From positions 1 to 64,000 of the forward strand of contig JACVCD010000024.1 in the NCBI GenBank assembly GCA_016742275.1: a stretch of DNA of 64,000 nucleotides, written 5' to 3'. The first letter of the stretch is position 1, and the number at the start of each line of letters is the position of its first letter. The position numbers and the translations under genes were made by a program. The notes under the pieces were generated by a model. That model had not been told where the DNA came from. It worked only from the letters and a program-made list of their open reading frames with translations, and did not search any database. Positions 48,312 to 60,857 of the stretch are shown in pieces. This stretch comes from Gemmatimonadaceae bacterium. GTDB lineage: Bacteria; Gemmatimonadota; Gemmatimonadetes; Gemmatimonadales; Gemmatimonadaceae.

Positions 48312-49670
48312 TCACGAAGTAGCCCCAACCGCACGGGAACCGGAGGCCAGCGGAATCACACGGGCACGTCCGGGCACCAGCTTCGCCGTGACATTGCGGG
48401 TATCTACCAGCAGCGTGGCATGATCGACAACCCGCTGGTAGTCCACCGTCTTGTGGTCGGTGATAACAACCACGGCGTCGGCCCAGCGCAGCATCTCGTC
48501 GCTAAGCTCCACCCCCTTCCGGGTATGCCCTTCCTCGCGGAATTCGGTCACAAAGGGATCGTGATACTCGACATGGGCGCCGCGCTCTTCGAGCAGGCGA
48601 ATGACATCGAGTGCGGGGCTTTCGCGCACATCATCGATGTCGCGCTTGTACGCCACACCCAGCACCAGCAGACGGCTGCCGCGCACGGCCTTGCGCGCCT
48701 CGTTGAGGGCATCGGCCACCTTCTGCACCACCCACTCGGGCATGTGCGAATTGATTTCGCTCGCCAGATCGATAAATCGCGTCTTGTAGTTCAGCGTGCG
48801 CATCTTCCAGGCGAGATAGTGCGGATCGAGCGGGATACAGTGCCCCCCAATCCCGGGCCCCGGCGTGAACTTCATGAACCCGAACGGCTTGGTCGCCGCG
48901 GCGTCGATGACCTCCCAGACGTTCACGCCCAGTTTGTCACACACGATCGCGATTTCGTTCACTAGTCCGATATTCACCGCCCGGAACGTGTTCTCGAGCA
49001 GCTTGACCAGCTCCGCCGCCTCCGGCGAACTCACCGGCACCACGGTATCGATGCAGCTCTGATAGAGCGCCGTGGCCACTTCCACACAGGCCGGCGTGAT
49101 GCCGCCCACCACCTTGGGCGTGTTCTTCGTGTGGTAGGTCGGGTTGCCCGGATCGACGCGCTCGGGGCTGAAGGCCACGAACACATCCTGCCCCACCGTC
49201 AGCCCCTTGGCCTCAAGTCGCGGCTGCAGCAGTTCGCGGGTCGTGCCCGGGTACGTCGTGCTTTCGAGCACCACGCAGAGGCCCGGGTGCGCCTGACGGG
49301 CAATGGCGTCGGCGGCACTCAGCACATACTCCATATCCGGGTCGCGCGTCTTGGACAGCGGCGTGGGCACGGCAATGGAGATGGCGTCGCACTCGCCCAG
49401 GCGATTCTCGAGCGTGGTCGCGACGAAGGCGCCATTGGCCACCGCCGTCTGCACGGCCGCACTCGGAATGTCCTGGATGTGGGATTGCCCACTCATGAGC
49501 AGATCCACCACCCGCTGACTCACGTCGTAGCCGATGACCCGAAAACCGGCGTGCACGAATTCCATGGCCAGGGGCAGGCCCACATAGCCCAGACCGATGA
49601 CGCCAATGACGGCGGAACGATCCGTGATGCGGGAAAGGAGCTGGTCCTTCGCGAGAATCGTCTGACTCAT
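48312..49670 (-). CDS. wbpA: UDP-N-acetylglucosamine 6-dehydrogenase, WbpA-like
   Basis: Oxidises UDP-GlcNAc to the 6-uronate, first step toward a 2,3-diacetamido uronic acid. The 452-residue protein has the Rossmann motif VIGLGYVGLP (about 24-33), FSPERVDPGNP, the catalytic Cys C278 in GPGIGGHCIPLDPHY and the C-terminal UDP-binding domain (GVAYKRDIDDVRESPALD). Distinguishing WbpA (GlcNAc) from other nucleotide-sugar dehydrogenases by eye rests on the adjacent wbpE/B/D-like genes. It starts eight bases after wbpE. Confidence 0.88.
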   Translation of the reverse strand: MSQTILAKDQLLSRITDRSAVIGVIGLGYVGLPLAMEFVHAGFRVIGYDVSQRVVDLLMSGQSHIQDIPSAAVQTAVANGAFVATTLENRLGECDAISIAVPTPLSKTRDPDMEYVLSAADAIARQAHPGLCVVLESTTYPGTTRELLQPRLEAKGLTVGQDVFVAFSPERVDPGNPTYHTKNTPKVVGGITPACVEVATALYQSCIDTVVPVSSPEAAELVKLLENTFRAVNIGLVNEIAIVCDKLGVNVWEVIDAAATKPFGFMKFTPGPGIGGHCIPLDPHYLAWKMRTLNYKTRFIDLASEINSHMPEWVVQKVADALNEARKAVRGSRLLVLGVAYKRDIDDVRESPALDVIRLLEERGAHVEYHDPFVTEFREEGHTRKGVELSDEMLRWADAVVVITDHKTVDYQRVVDHATLLVDTRNVTAKLVPGRARVIPLASGSRAVGATS

Positions 49671-49678
49671 TGCGTGCC

Positions 49679-50791
49679 TCAGCGGCCGAAGAAGCCGCGC
49701 ACGGCGGCAATGACTTCATCGAGCTGCTGTGTGGTCAGCTCGGGATACACGGGGAGGGACAACACTTCCTTGCTGGCGCGCTCCGCTTCCGGGCACTGGC
49801 CTTCGGTGTAACCCAGATACGCGAAACAGGGCTGCAGATGAAGTGACAGCGGATAGTACACATTCGAGCCAATGCCCTGCGCCTTGAGATGTGCCTGCAG
49901 CGCATCACGTGAGGCCGTGCGAATGGTGTACTGGTTGTAGATCGAGGTATTGGCCGGCTCGATGTACGGCGTGGTCACATCGGAAAGATCGGCGAAGGCG
50001 GCATCGTAGTACGCGGCATTGCGCCGACGTGCCGCGCTCCAGCCTTCGAGATGCGGCAGCTTGGCGCGCAATACTGCCGCCTGCAGCGCGTCGAGGCGGC
50101 TGTTGTAGCCGACGATCTCGTGGTAGTACGTCCGGCGGCTGCCATGCGTGCGCAGCTTCATGAGCGCTTCGAACAGCGCATCGTCGCCAGTGACCATCAT
50201 GCCACCGTCGCCGTATCCGCCAAGATTCTTGGACGGGAAGAAGCTGAATGTGCCGATGGACGCCCCTTCGCCGGCCATGACCTTGCGACCATTTACCACG
50301 CGGCTAGCGCCGATGGACTGCGCGGCATCTTCGATGACCGGCACGCCCTTGGCTGCAGCGGTCACCTCTTCAATAGCAGCCATCTGGCCGAACAAGTCGA
50401 CGGCAATCACGGCCTTGGTACGCGCCGTGATGGCCGGGGTGACCAGCGATGGCGCGATATTGAAGGTGCGCGGATCGATGTCCACGAACACGGGACGCGC
50501 ACCCACATTGTGAATGGCGCCGCCCGTAGCAAAAAACGTGAACGGAGTCGTGATGACTTCATCGCCCTGCCCCACTCCCAACGCACGCAGCGCCAGCAGA
50601 ATGGCGTCGGTGCCATTGGCGCAGCCGACCGCGTGCGGCACCTGCGACAATGCCGCGACTTCCGTCTCCAACTGGGTGACGGGATCGCCGAGAATGAACG
50701 CCTGCTGATCGACCACCTGCATGAGCGCGGCGACAACGTCGTCGCGAATGGTGGCGTGCTGCGCCTTGAGATCGAGAAGTGGGACGGCCAT
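49679..50791 (-). CDS. wbpE: DegT/DnrJ/EryC1-family aminotransferase, WbpE-like
   Basis: PLP enzyme that would transaminate the 3-keto sugar made by the WbpB-like dehydrogenase. The 370-residue protein has the N-terminal PLLDLKAQ, the PLP Lys in FSFFPSKNLGGYGDGG (K188), the phosphate-binding ANGTDAI and GYNSRLDALQAAVLR. ATG 50791 gives a standard length; an ATG at 50812 would add seven residues. It lies between wbpB- and wbpA-like genes. Confidence 0.9.
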   Translation of the reverse strand: MAVPLLDLKAQHATIRDDVVAALMQVVDQQAFILGDPVTQLETEVAALSQVPHAVGCANGTDAILLALRALGVGQGDEVITTPFTFFATGGAIHNVGARPVFVDIDPRTFNIAPSLVTPAITARTKAVIAVDLFGQMAAIEEVTAAAKGVPVIEDAAQSIGASRVVNGRKVMAGEGASIGTFSFFPSKNLGGYGDGGMMVTGDDALFEALMKLRTHGSRRTYYHEIVGYNSRLDALQAAVLRAKLPHLEGWSAARRRNAAYYDAAFADLSDVTTPYIEPANTSIYNQYTIRTASRDALQAHLKAQGIGSNVYYPLSLHLQPCFAYLGYTEGQCPEAERASKEVLSLPVYPELTTQQLDEVIAAVRGFFGR

Positions 50792-50871
50792 GAGCGGAGT
50801 ATGGAAGACCAAGAAGGACGACGAAGGAGTCGCGCGCGTCAGATATCGATCAACGATGGTTCATCGATGGA

Positions 50872-51933
50872 TCAGATATTCACACGCAGCGGCAACGGCA
50901 CATCGCGTCCCGTCTTGGCGGATTCGTAGATACCGAGAATGAGTTCCAGCGACTTGCGACCAGCCCGACCATCGGTGTCGGGCGTAGCTTCCCCGCGCAA
51001 CACCGAGACCACATTGCGATAGTAGCCTTCGTGGCCGAATCCATATACGCTGGGCGGATTGGTGTTGGACTGCTCAACGAGCTTGTCATCGTCGTCGTAG
51101 TCGGCAAACTGCCAATGTTCGACCTTGTTCACCGCCGTGCCGCCGATCTTGACCGACCCCTTCTCACCAAGAATGGTGATGGAGCCTTCGAGATTCTTGG
51201 GGAAGGTGAGCATGGTGACTTCGATCGTGCCGATCGCACCCGAGCGGAACTTGAGCACGGCCACACCGCTGTCCTCAGCTTCGATCCGGCGTGCCAGCGT
51301 CGCCGTCTTGGCCATGACACTTTCCACCGGGCCCACCAACCACTGCACCAGATCGACATAGTGCGACGCCTGATTCATGAACGCGCCGCCGTCGAACTCC
51401 CACGTACCGCGCCACGGCGCCTGATCGTAGTAGTCCTGCGGACGTGTCCATCGCACCGTGCAATTGGCCATGTAGATACGACCAAAACGCCCACGCTCAA
51501 TCGCGCGCTTGAGCAGCACGATGGGCGGATTGAGCCGGTTCTGCTTGACCACAAAGAGATGCACGTGGTTGTCGTCGCAGGCCTGCACGAGCGCGTCAGC
51601 CGCCGCCAGCGAAATGGCCATTGGCTTTTCGCTGATGACATGACGTCCCGCGCGCGCGGCGAGAATACCATGCTGCGGATGCAAACCACTCGGCGTGGCC
51701 ACGATGACCGCATCACTCGGCACATCACTCAGCATCTGCTCGAGATTGGTGAAGTACGGCACACCGTATTGCTCACCCGCCTGACGCGCGCGTTCCACGA
51801 CAACGTCGCACACCGCCACGAGTTCGAGATCGGGAATCCGCGCCATCGCATCGAAGTGATTCTTGCTGATGCGGCCGCAGCCCACGAGCGCAACACGAAT
51901 GCGACGATCTGCCGGAATGGATTGCTGGGTCAC
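50872..51933 (-). CDS. wbpB: Gfo/Idh/MocA-family dehydrogenase, WbpB-like
   Basis: Predicted UDP-N-acetyl-D-glucosaminuronate 3-dehydrogenase. The 353-residue protein has an N-terminal Rossmann fold ([17 protein letters not shown]), the EKPMA lysine motif of this family and a C-terminal barrel. Start: GTG at 51933 in a GTGA overlap with the wbpD-like stop. The 80-base gap to wbpE contains a loose inverted repeat around GATCAACGATGG. Confidence 0.88.
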   Translation of the reverse strand: MTQQSIPADRRIRVALVGCGRISKNHFDAMARIPDLELVAVCDVVVERARQAGEQYGVPYFTNLEQMLSDVPSDAVIVATPSGLHPQHGILAARAGRHVISEKPMAISLAAADALVQACDDNHVHLFVVKQNRLNPPIVLLKRAIERGRFGRIYMANCTVRWTRPQDYYDQAPWRGTWEFDGGAFMNQASHYVDLVQWLVGPVESVMAKTATLARRIEAEDSGVAVLKFRSGAIGTIEVTMLTFPKNLEGSITILGEKGSVKIGGTAVNKVEHWQFADYDDDDKLVEQSNTNPPSVYGFGHEGYYRNVVSVLRGEATPDTDGRAGRKSLELILGIYESAKTGRDVPLPLRVNI

Positions 51934-52625
51934 GCTTGCTCCTCTCGCGGTGTCACCACATCACCGCGCCGCACATAGCGTCGATCGGTTCCGGTGCACC
52001 GCAGTTCTTCACTCTGGGATTCTCCTGCCTCAGGTCCGACCGCTTCCATGCGATGGCCGGCTTCCGACATCCATCCGATGCGCCGGGCTGGCACGCCAGC
52101 CATGAGCGCGTAGTCGGGCACGTCGCGCGTGATGACCGCCCCCGCCCCGATGAATGCATACCGCCCGAGCGTCACACCACACACGATCGTGGCGTTGGCA
52201 CCGATGCTTGCTCCGTGTCGTACCAGCGTGCGTCGGTACTCATGCTTGCGCGAAACCGCACTGCGCGGATTGTGCACGTTGGTGAAGACCATGGATGGAC
52301 CACAGAACACGTCGTCTTCCAACTCCACGCCTTCGTACAACGACACATTGTTCTGAATCTTGGCGTTGTCACCAATGGTGACACTGTTCATGACCACAAC
52401 ATTCTGTCCAAGCGAACAGCGGGCACCGATCACGGCGCCACCGTTCACATGACAGAAATGCCAAATGCGCGTGCCCGCTCCGATCATCGCGCCGTCATCG
52501 ACGTACGCGGATTCATGGACCAGCGCTCCTTCCCCAAGCACAACCGCCGCGCCGACATGCCCTTCGCCGGCGCGCGCAATCATGCCCGGAATTGATGCGC
52601 CTGCGCCGGCGCGCGAATCGCTCAC
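51930..52625 (-). CDS. wbpD: Left-handed beta-helix N-acetyltransferase, WbpD-like
   Basis: Predicted to acetylate the 3-amino group of the UDP-sugar uronate using acetyl-CoA. The 231-residue protein has hexapeptide repeats ([43 protein letters not shown]) and a typical [13 protein letters not shown] near the C-terminus. The tail is Arg/Glu-rich. Start: GTG at 52625, a GTGA overlap with carB. Its position with wbpB/E/A-like genes gives the assignment; the fold alone would not. Confidence 0.87.
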   Translation of the reverse strand: MSDSRAGAGASIPGMIARAGEGHVGAAVVLGEGALVHESAYVDDGAMIGAGTRIWHFCHVNGGAVIGARCSLGQNVVVMNSVTIGDNAKIQNNVSLYEGVELEDDVFCGPSMVFTNVHNPRSAVSRKHEYRRTLVRHGASIGANATIVCGVTLGRYAFIGAGAVITRDVPDYALMAGVPARRIGWMSEAGHRMEAVGPEAGESQSEELRCTGTDRRYVRRGDVVTPREEQA

Positions 52626-55600
52626 GCGACCCCGGCCGGCTGTGACGATGCCTGGCGAGACGCATTGAGCACCTCGTGCCACTCCTGCAACGAACGCACA
52701 CCCGGTTCGCGCGTGCGGCGCGCCGCGATGGCTTCGACCGCCGCGTTGGCCGCGGTAAGCGTGGTGGTGTACGGCACGCGATTGGCGATGGCCGCCTGAC
52801 GCAGCTTCTCGTCATCGACCTGTGCATGCTTGCCCAGCGGCGTGTTCACCAGCAACTGGATTTCGCCGTTGAGGATCATGTCCACGCCGTGCGGACGACC
52901 CTCGTGCACCTTGAGTACCGACGTGACCGGAATGTTCTGCGACCGGAAGTAGGCCGCCGTTCCGCTCGTCGCCAGCACACTGAAACCGAGCTCGTGGAAG
53001 CGCGCCGCGAGACGCGCCGCCGTCGGCTTGTCGGTGTCGTTCACCGTGAAGAACACCGCGCCTTCACGCGGCAGTGCGTTGTCGGCCGCGATCTGCGACT
53101 TGAGGAAGCTGGTGCCGAAATCATCATCGATACCCATCACTTCACCCGTCGAACGCATCTCGGGGCTCAGCACGGGATCGAATTCCCGGAACTTGTTGAA
53201 CGGGAACACCGCTTCCTTGACGCTCACATACGGCGGAATGATTTCCTGTGTGAAGCCCACGTCGGCCAGCGTCTCACCCAACATCAGACGCGCCGCCACC
53301 GAAGGAAGCGACACACCAATGGCCTTCGACACGAACGGCGCCGTGCGTGAAGCACGCGGGTTCACTTCGATGACGTAGACCTGACCGTTCTTGTAGGCGT
53401 ACTGCACGTTGATGAGACCGACCACACCGAGCTTCTTGGCAAAAGCCACCGTGTGCGCCTTCATCTGCGCCACGGCCTCAGGCGGAATCAGATACGGCGG
53501 CAGAATGCAAGCCGAGTCGCCGGAGTGAATACCGGCGCTTTCGATGTGCTCCATCACAGCGCCAATCACCACGTCCGTGCCATCGGACAACGCATCCACG
53601 TCGGCTTCAAATGCGTCTTCGAGGAAACGATCCACCAGTACGGGACGCTCTTCGCTGACACGCGCCGCGCGCTCGAAGTAGTCACGCAGCGACGGTTCGT
53701 CGTGCACGATCTCCATGGCGCGGCCACCCAGCACGTACGACGGGCGCACGAGTACCGGGAAGCCAATGCCACGCGCAATCTCCACCGCTTCATCCACGCT
53801 GGTGGCCGTGCCGTTGGCCGGCTGCTCGATGCCAAGCTCGCGAGCGATGGCTTCGAAGCGACGACGATCTTCGGCCGCGTCGATAGCGTCAGGCGACGTG
53901 CCGAGAATACGCACACCAGCCGCTTCCAGCGGACGCGTGAGCTTAAGCGGCGTCTGACCACCCAACTGCACGATCACGCCGACCGGATTCTCACGCTGCA
54001 CGATCTCGAGCACGTCTTCGAGCGAGAGCGGTTCGAAGTACAGCTTGTCGGAGATGTCGAAGTCCGTCGAAACCGTTTCCGGATTGGAGTTGACCATGAT
54101 GGTCTCGTACCCCTGCTCGCGCAGCGCCAGTACGGCGCGCACACAGCAGTAGTCGAACTCCACACCCTGACCGATGCGATTGGGGCCCGATCCAAGGATC
54201 ACCACCTTCTTGCGTCCTTCGGTGGCGGCTTCGCTCTCTTCGTCGTAGTTGCCGTAGAGATACGGCGTGCTCGACGGGAACTCACCAGCGCAGGTGTCGA
54301 TCATCTTGTACGACGGACGCACACCGAGCGACCAGCGCAAATCACGCGCCGCCTGTTCGTTCTGCGAACGCAGCGCACCAAGCTGACGATCGGAGAAACC
54401 GAGGCGCTTCATATGGCGCATCGTATCGGCTTCAACATTCGTCTGCTGCTGATACCACTGCTCGGCGTCGAGCAGTTCCTGCATCTGCGCCAGGAACCAG
54501 CGATCGATACCGGTGATGTCGTACAACTCGTCAACGCTCATGCCCAACTGCATGGCGCGCTTGACCTGGAAGATGCGCTCGGGTGTGGGGCGACGCAGGG
54601 CGCCGCGCAGTTCTTCCTTCGAGCCTTCGGTCAGACGATCGTCAACAAGGCGCTCACCAATCACCCAACCCGCACGGCCAGTCTCGAGCGCACGCAGGGC
54701 CTTCTGGAAGGCCTCCTTGAACGTACGCCCAATGGCCATCGACTCACCAACAGACTTCATCTGCGTGGTGAGACCAGGATCTGCAGCGGCAAACTTCTCG
54801 AATGCAAAGCGCGGGCACTTCACGATCACGTAGTCGAGCACCGGTTCAAAGCTGGCCGGCGTGGTCTTCGTGATGTCGTTCGGTACTTCATCGAGCGTGT
54901 ATCCCACGGCGAGCTTGGCACCGATGCGCGCGATCGGGAAACCGGTGGCCTTGGACGCCAGCGCCGATGAACGCGATACACGTGGGTTCATCTCGATGAC
55001 GATCAACTCGCCGTTATCGGGATTGACCGCGAACTGCACGTTGCAACCGCCCGCATCGACACCGATCTCGCGGATGATCGCCACCGCCGCATCACGCATG
55101 ACCTGATACTCGCGGTCGGTGAGCGTCATGGCCGGTGCCACGGTAATCGAGTCACCGGTGTGCACGCCCATCGGATCAAGATTCTCGATGGAGCACACGA
55201 TGACCACGTTGTCCGCGCAGTCGCGCATGACTTCGAGTTCGTACTCCTTCCAGCCGAGGAGCGAGCGCTCGATCAGTACCGAATGCACGGGCGACAGATC
55301 GAGACCGCGGCGCACCATCGTTTCGAATTCTTCGCGGTTGTACGCCACACCACCGCCCGTACCACCGAGCGTGAATGACGGACGGATGATGGCCGGGAAG
55401 CCCGTGTTCTCCACAGCAACCAAGGCTTCATCGAGCGTGGTGACCGTGGTGCCCGTCGGGCAGCGCAGACCGATCTTCTCCATCGCATCAGCGAAGAGCT
55501 TGCGATCTTCGGCCACGCGAATGGCGCGCGCGTTGGCGCCAATCAGCTCGCAACCGTACTTCTCGAGCACACCATCGTCGAACAACTTGAGCGCCACATT

Positions 55601-55871
55601 GAGCGCCGTCTGTCCACCCATGGTGGGCAGCACGGCATCGGGACGTTCCTTGGCGATGATCTTTTCGACGTACTCCGGCGTGACCGGCTCGACGTAAGTG
55701 CGATCCGCAAATTCCGGATCGGTCATGATGGTGGCCGGGTTCGAGTTCACGAGAATGACCTCGTATCCCTCTTCCCGCAGCGCCTTCGTGGCCTGCGTCC
55801 CGGAGTAGTCGAATTCGGCGGCCTGCCCGATAATGATCGGCCCGGAGCCGATCACGAGAATCCGGTGCAGG

Positions 55872-55888
<17 letters not shown>
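52622..55888 (-). CDS. carB: Carbamoyl-phosphate synthase large subunit
   Basis: Makes carbamoyl phosphate from bicarbonate, ATP and glutamine-derived ammonia for pyrimidines and arginine. The 1088-residue protein has the N-terminal [20 protein letters not shown], two ATP-grasp halves (e.g. [18 protein letters not shown] and [15 protein letters not shown]) and a C-terminal regulatory MGS-like domain. No carA is nearby. carB overlaps rmd by 17 bases and wbpD by four, so it is embedded in the polysaccharide genes. Confidence 0.97.
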
Positions 55889-57829
<1,941 letters not shown>

Positions 57830-57855
57830 TTAATGGGTCGTGGATACGTCTTGCG

Positions 57856-57900
57856 GTTGATGTGGCCCCGTGGGGTTGGCCCCATGGGGTGCACATCAAC
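57856..57900. terminator. Long hairpin between rpmB and gmd
   Basis: GTTGATGTG (57856-57864) and CACATCAAC (57892-57900) form a perfect 9-bp stem that continues through imperfect GC-rich pairs (57865-57875 with 57880-57891) to a 4-base loop. On the minus strand the sequence after it has no U tract. It may end the ribosomal transcript or insulate gmd. Confidence 0.55.
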
Positions 57901-57927
57901 TCGCCAAACTCGCCATTGGATACACGA

Positions 57928-57960
57928 CGCGGGGAGACCCGCTGATGCGAGCTCCCCGCG
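57928..57960. terminator. Second hairpin downstream of rpmB
   Basis: CGCGGGGAG (57928-57936) and CTCCCCGCG (57952-57960) form a perfect 9-bp stem with a 15-base loop, 22 bases after the rpmB stop. With the larger hairpin it marks the likely end of the alpha operon transcript. Confidence 0.5.
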
Positions 57961-57981
57961 CAACCTGCGAAAGCAGGAACC

Positions 57982-58203
57982 TTACGCGACGGCGACCTGA
58001 CCGCGCGGCGCGCGCTGGACCTTGCCGGCGGCGAGGCAACGCGTGCAGACCTTCACCTTGATGATCTTGCCCGCTTCGAGCGTACGCACGACCTGGAGGT
58101 TCGGCTTCCAGGTACGACGCGTCTTGTTGTTGGCGTGCGAAACGTTGTTGCCGAAGGCAACACCCTTGTCGCAGCTGTAGCAGCGATTGCGATTGATAGC
58201 CAT
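57982..58203 (-). CDS. rpmB: Ribosomal protein L28 (zinc form)
   Basis: 50S protein of 73 residues. It contains CYSCDKG and CTRC, the zinc-binding cysteine pairs. Placement after rplQ in this operon is unusual, since rpmB is normally paired with rpmG. The rplQ stop lies 11 bases upstream. Confidence 0.95.
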   Translation of the reverse strand: MAINRNRCYSCDKGVAFGNNVSHANNKTRRTWKPNLQVVRTLEAGKIIKVKVCTRCLAAGKVQRAPRGQVAVA

Positions 58204-58214
58204 GGGTGTACGCC

Positions 58215-58571
58215 TCAGCTGAGGATCAGTTCGATGCGCGCCATCTCAGCACCGTCACCCTTGCGGTGACCGGTCTTGAGAATGCGCGTGTAGCCGCCCG
58301 GACGCGTGACAAACTTCGGGCCGATTTCCTGGAACAGCTTGTCGGCCGCTTCACGCTTCTGGACATGCTTACCGGCCAGACGACGCGCATGGAGCGTGCC
58401 GGTACGGGCCTTGGTGATGAGCTTTTCGACGAACGGGCGGAGCTCCTTGGCCTTGGCCTCGGTCGTCTCGATCGCGCCCTGCTCGATGAGCGAGGTCGCG
58501 AGATTGCGGAGCAGCGCAAGACGCTGCTCACTGGTCCGCCGGAGCTGGCGGTTGGCCTTACGATGGCGCAT
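58215..58571 (-). CDS. rplQ: Ribosomal protein L17
   Basis: 50S protein of 118 residues with [20 protein letters not shown] and the conserved [20 protein letters not shown]. It follows rpoA by six bases, the classical end of the alpha operon. Confidence 0.97.
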   Translation of the reverse strand: MRHRKANRQLRRTSEQRLALLRNLATSLIEQGAIETTEAKAKELRPFVEKLITKARTGTLHARRLAGKHVQKREAADKLFQEIGPKFVTRPGGYTRILKTGHRKGDGAEMARIELILS

Positions 58572-58577
58572 GGGAGA

Positions 58578-59651
58578 TCAATCCTCGTCTTCGTCGTCGT
58601 CGGGCGCATTTTCAGCAGCGCGGCTGGGCGGGGTGCCCATGTCGAGGATACGGACACCGTCCGTGGATTCCTCGTAGCGCATACCAAAGTTGAGCCCTTC
58701 CTTCTCGAGCAGCGCGGCGATTTCCTGCAGGGACTTCTTGCCGAAGTTCTTGACCTGGAGGATCTGCGCCTCGGTCTGGCGAACCAGATCGCCGAGCGAG
58801 CGGATGTTGGAGTTCTTCAGGGAATTGACCGAACGAACCGAGAGTTCGAGATCGTCGATCGGTGTGCGGAACAGCTCGGCGAGGCGGATGGCGTCGGAGT
58901 TGGCTCCGTCACCCATCATGCCCGGCTGCGCGGACGCAGACGACCCGAAGCCCACGAAGTACTGGAAGTGGGTCTGGGCCAGTGCGGCCGCGTAGCTCAC
59001 CGCTTCCTCGGGCGACATCGTGCCGTTGGTTTCCACGGTGAGCGTGAGGCGGTCGTAGTCGGTGCGCTGACCGACGCGGGTTTCCGCGACGGTGAAGTTG
59101 GCACGACGGACCGGATTGTAGATGGCATCGATGCGCACCACGTCGACCGGAAGATTCTTGTCGGACGGATGCGAGTCGCTCTCCACGTAGCCGCGTCCCT
59201 TGTTCACGTAGAGTTCGACCGTGAAGTCGCGCTCGTCGGTGACAGTGAACAGATGATGCGACGGCTCGACGACCTTGACGCCACCGGTTGCCACGATATC
59301 CGCGGCAGTCACCGTGCCCGGGCCCGACTTGTTGATGCGGAGCACGGTCTGCTCGACATCTTCCGGAAGGGACAGGGTCAGCGTCTTGAGATTGCCGATG
59401 ATCTGATGCACGTCTTCCACGACGCCCGAGATGGTCTGGTGCTCATGCACCACGCCATCAATGCGGAACGCCCACACGGCCGAGCCACGCAGCGACGACA
59501 GGAGCAGTCGGCGCATCGCGTTGCCCAACGTGTGTCCGAAGCCGCGCTCGAGCGGCTGCAGACGGAATTCGGCCAGATTGGGATTGTCCTCGCGCTTGGT
59601 GGCTTCCACCAGCTGCGGACGGACCAGCCCGGAGAGATCGATCGTTGCCAT
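58578..59651 (-). CDS. rpoA: RNA polymerase alpha subunit
   Basis: The 357-residue protein has the N-terminal dimerisation domain (LERGFGHTLGNAMRRLLLSS, about 35-54) and the alpha C-terminal domain (ELSVRSVNSLKNSNIRSLGD with NFGKKSLQEI). The C-terminal tail is acidic (DDDEDED) and longer than usual. The ATG at 59651 gives the standard start. A 186-base gap with palindromes precedes it. Confidence 0.97.
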   Translation of the reverse strand: MATIDLSGLVRPQLVEATKREDNPNLAEFRLQPLERGFGHTLGNAMRRLLLSSLRGSAVWAFRIDGVVHEHQTISGVVEDVHQIIGNLKTLTLSLPEDVEQTVLRINKSGPGTVTAADIVATGGVKVVEPSHHLFTVTDERDFTVELYVNKGRGYVESDSHPSDKNLPVDVVRIDAIYNPVRRANFTVAETRVGQRTDYDRLTLTVETNGTMSPEEAVSYAAALAQTHFQYFVGFGSSASAQPGMMGDGANSDAIRLAELFRTPIDDLELSVRSVNSLKNSNIRSLGDLVRQTEAQILQVKNFGKKSLQEIAALLEKEGLNFGMRYEESTDGVRILDMGTPPSRAAENAPDDDEDED

Positions 59652-59678
59652 GTGTGTTTGAATCTGAAAGTGGTCTCA

Positions 59679-59694
59679 CCAATCCGGAGATTGG
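59679..59694. promoter_or_regulatory. Small hairpin in the rpoA leader
   Basis: CCAATC (59679-59684) and GATTGG (59689-59694) form a perfect 6-bp stem with loop CGGA, 27 bases upstream of the rpoA ATG. A structural role in the leader is possible. S4-mediated control is known in other alpha operons but not shown here. Confidence 0.3.
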
Positions 59695-59780
59695 CGACGC
59701 TCTACCCCGCCCCGAACGCGCGGTAGACTCGTGAGGGAGTTCGGGTCCCGACCAAACAACAGTTTTGAGTTTCGAGTGAT

Positions 59781-59808
59781 CAGTGTTGAGTACTAGTACT
59801 CAACACTG
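59781..59808. repeat. Perfect 28-base palindrome with flanking copies, between rpsD and rpoA
   Basis: A perfect palindrome centred on CTAG with half-site CAGTGTTGAGTACT. A further copy of the half-site occurs as ACTCAACACT at 59812-59821. The unit is AT-richer than the surrounding genes. It lies about 30 bases after the rpsD stop and 130 bases before rpoA on the minus strand. Similar AGTGTTGAGT/ACTCAACACT sequences are recalled as scattered intergenic repeats in several soil phyla; the family status here is unproven. Confidence 0.9.
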
Positions 59809-59837
59809 AAGACTCAACACTCATCACTGTAGTTGAC

Positions 59838-60473
59838 TTACTTCGAGTACAACTCGACGACGAGCTGTTCCTGGGCCGCGAGCGGGATCGACTGGCGCTG
59901 CGGCTTCTCGAGCACGCGACCGCTGAACGATTCCTTGTCGACGGCAATCCAGGCCAGCGACGCACCACGCGCCGCCTGCTCCATCGCGCCCTGCACAAGC
60001 ACGAGCTCACGCGAGGCCTGCTTCACGCGCACTTCTTCACCCGGACGCACCTGGTACGACGGGATGTCGAGGAGGCGACCCTTCACTTCGATGTGACGGT
60101 GACGGATGAGCTGACGCGCGGCCTTGCGGCTCGGAGCGAAGCCCATGCGGTACACGACATTGTCGAGACGGGTCTCGAGAGCGGCCAGCAGATTGTGACC
60201 GGTGATGCCGGCCTGCGTGGACACGCGCTCGAACGTGTTGCGGAACTGCTTCTCGGAGATGCCGTAGATGCGCTTGATCTTCTGCTTCTCGCGCAGCTGC
60301 TTGGCGAATTCCGACATCTTCTTGCGACGCGCCGTGGCCTGACCGTGCTGACCCGGAGCGTACGGACGACGCTCAACGGGGCACTTCTCGGTGAAGCACT
60401 TGGTGCCCTTCAGAAAGAGCTTGGCGCCCTCACGACGGCACTGACGGCAGCTGGGACCAGTGTAACGGGCCAT
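59838..60473 (-). CDS. rpsD: Ribosomal protein S4 (zinc form)
   Basis: 30S primary assembly protein of 211 residues with N-terminal CRQC, KCFTEKC (four Cys for zinc), an S4 RNA-binding domain (about 95-160, ETRLDNVVYRMGFAPSRKAARQ) and the usual C-terminus. It is part of the rpsM-rpsK-rpsD order. S4 autoregulates this operon in E. coli; no binding structure was verified. Confidence 0.97.
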   Translation of the reverse strand: MARYTGPSCRQCRREGAKLFLKGTKCFTEKCPVERRPYAPGQHGQATARRKKMSEFAKQLREKQKIKRIYGISEKQFRNTFERVSTQAGITGHNLLAALETRLDNVVYRMGFAPSRKAARQLIRHRHIEVKGRLLDIPSYQVRPGEEVRVKQASRELVLVQGAMEQAARGASLAWIAVDKESFSGRVLEKPQRQSIPLAAQEQLVVELYSK

Positions 60474-60476
60474 GGA

Positions 60477-60854
60477 TCAAACCCTCCGGCGCTTGGGGGG
60501 ACGGCAGCCGTTGTGCGGAATCGGGGTGACGTCGCGAATGGACTTCACCTGGAGACCGGCAGCGGCGAGCGCCTGAATGGCCGACTCGCGACCCGAGCCA
60601 GGACCCTGCACGCGCACATGCACGCGGCGCACACCGGCCGTGAGCGCTTCGCGCGCGCACTGCTCGCTGGCCACCGTGGCGGCAAATGGCGTGGACTTCT
60701 TCGACCCCTTGAAGCCCGCCTTGCCGGCGGAGCCCCACGACACCGCATTGCCATGCAAATCGGTGATCGTGATGGTCGTGTTGTTGAACGTGGCGCTGAC
60801 GTGGGCGATGCCTTCCGCCTCGACGACGCGCTTGGTCTTCTTCGCGGTAGCCAT
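60477..60854 (-). CDS. rpsK: Ribosomal protein S11
   Basis: 30S platform protein of 125 residues with [20 protein letters not shown] and the conserved C-terminal [17 protein letters not shown] (here [17 protein letters not shown]). It follows rpsM by three bases. Confidence 0.97.
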   Translation of the reverse strand: MATAKKTKRVVEAEGIAHVSATFNNTTITITDLHGNAVSWGSAGKAGFKGSKKSTPFAATVASEQCAREALTAGVRRVHVRVQGPGSGRESAIQALAAAGLQVKSIRDVTPIPHNGCRPPKRRRV

Positions 60855-60857
60855 GGC

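Noticed and set aside
53453-54970. Plus-strand open frame opposite carB
   Set aside because: Shadow of carB.
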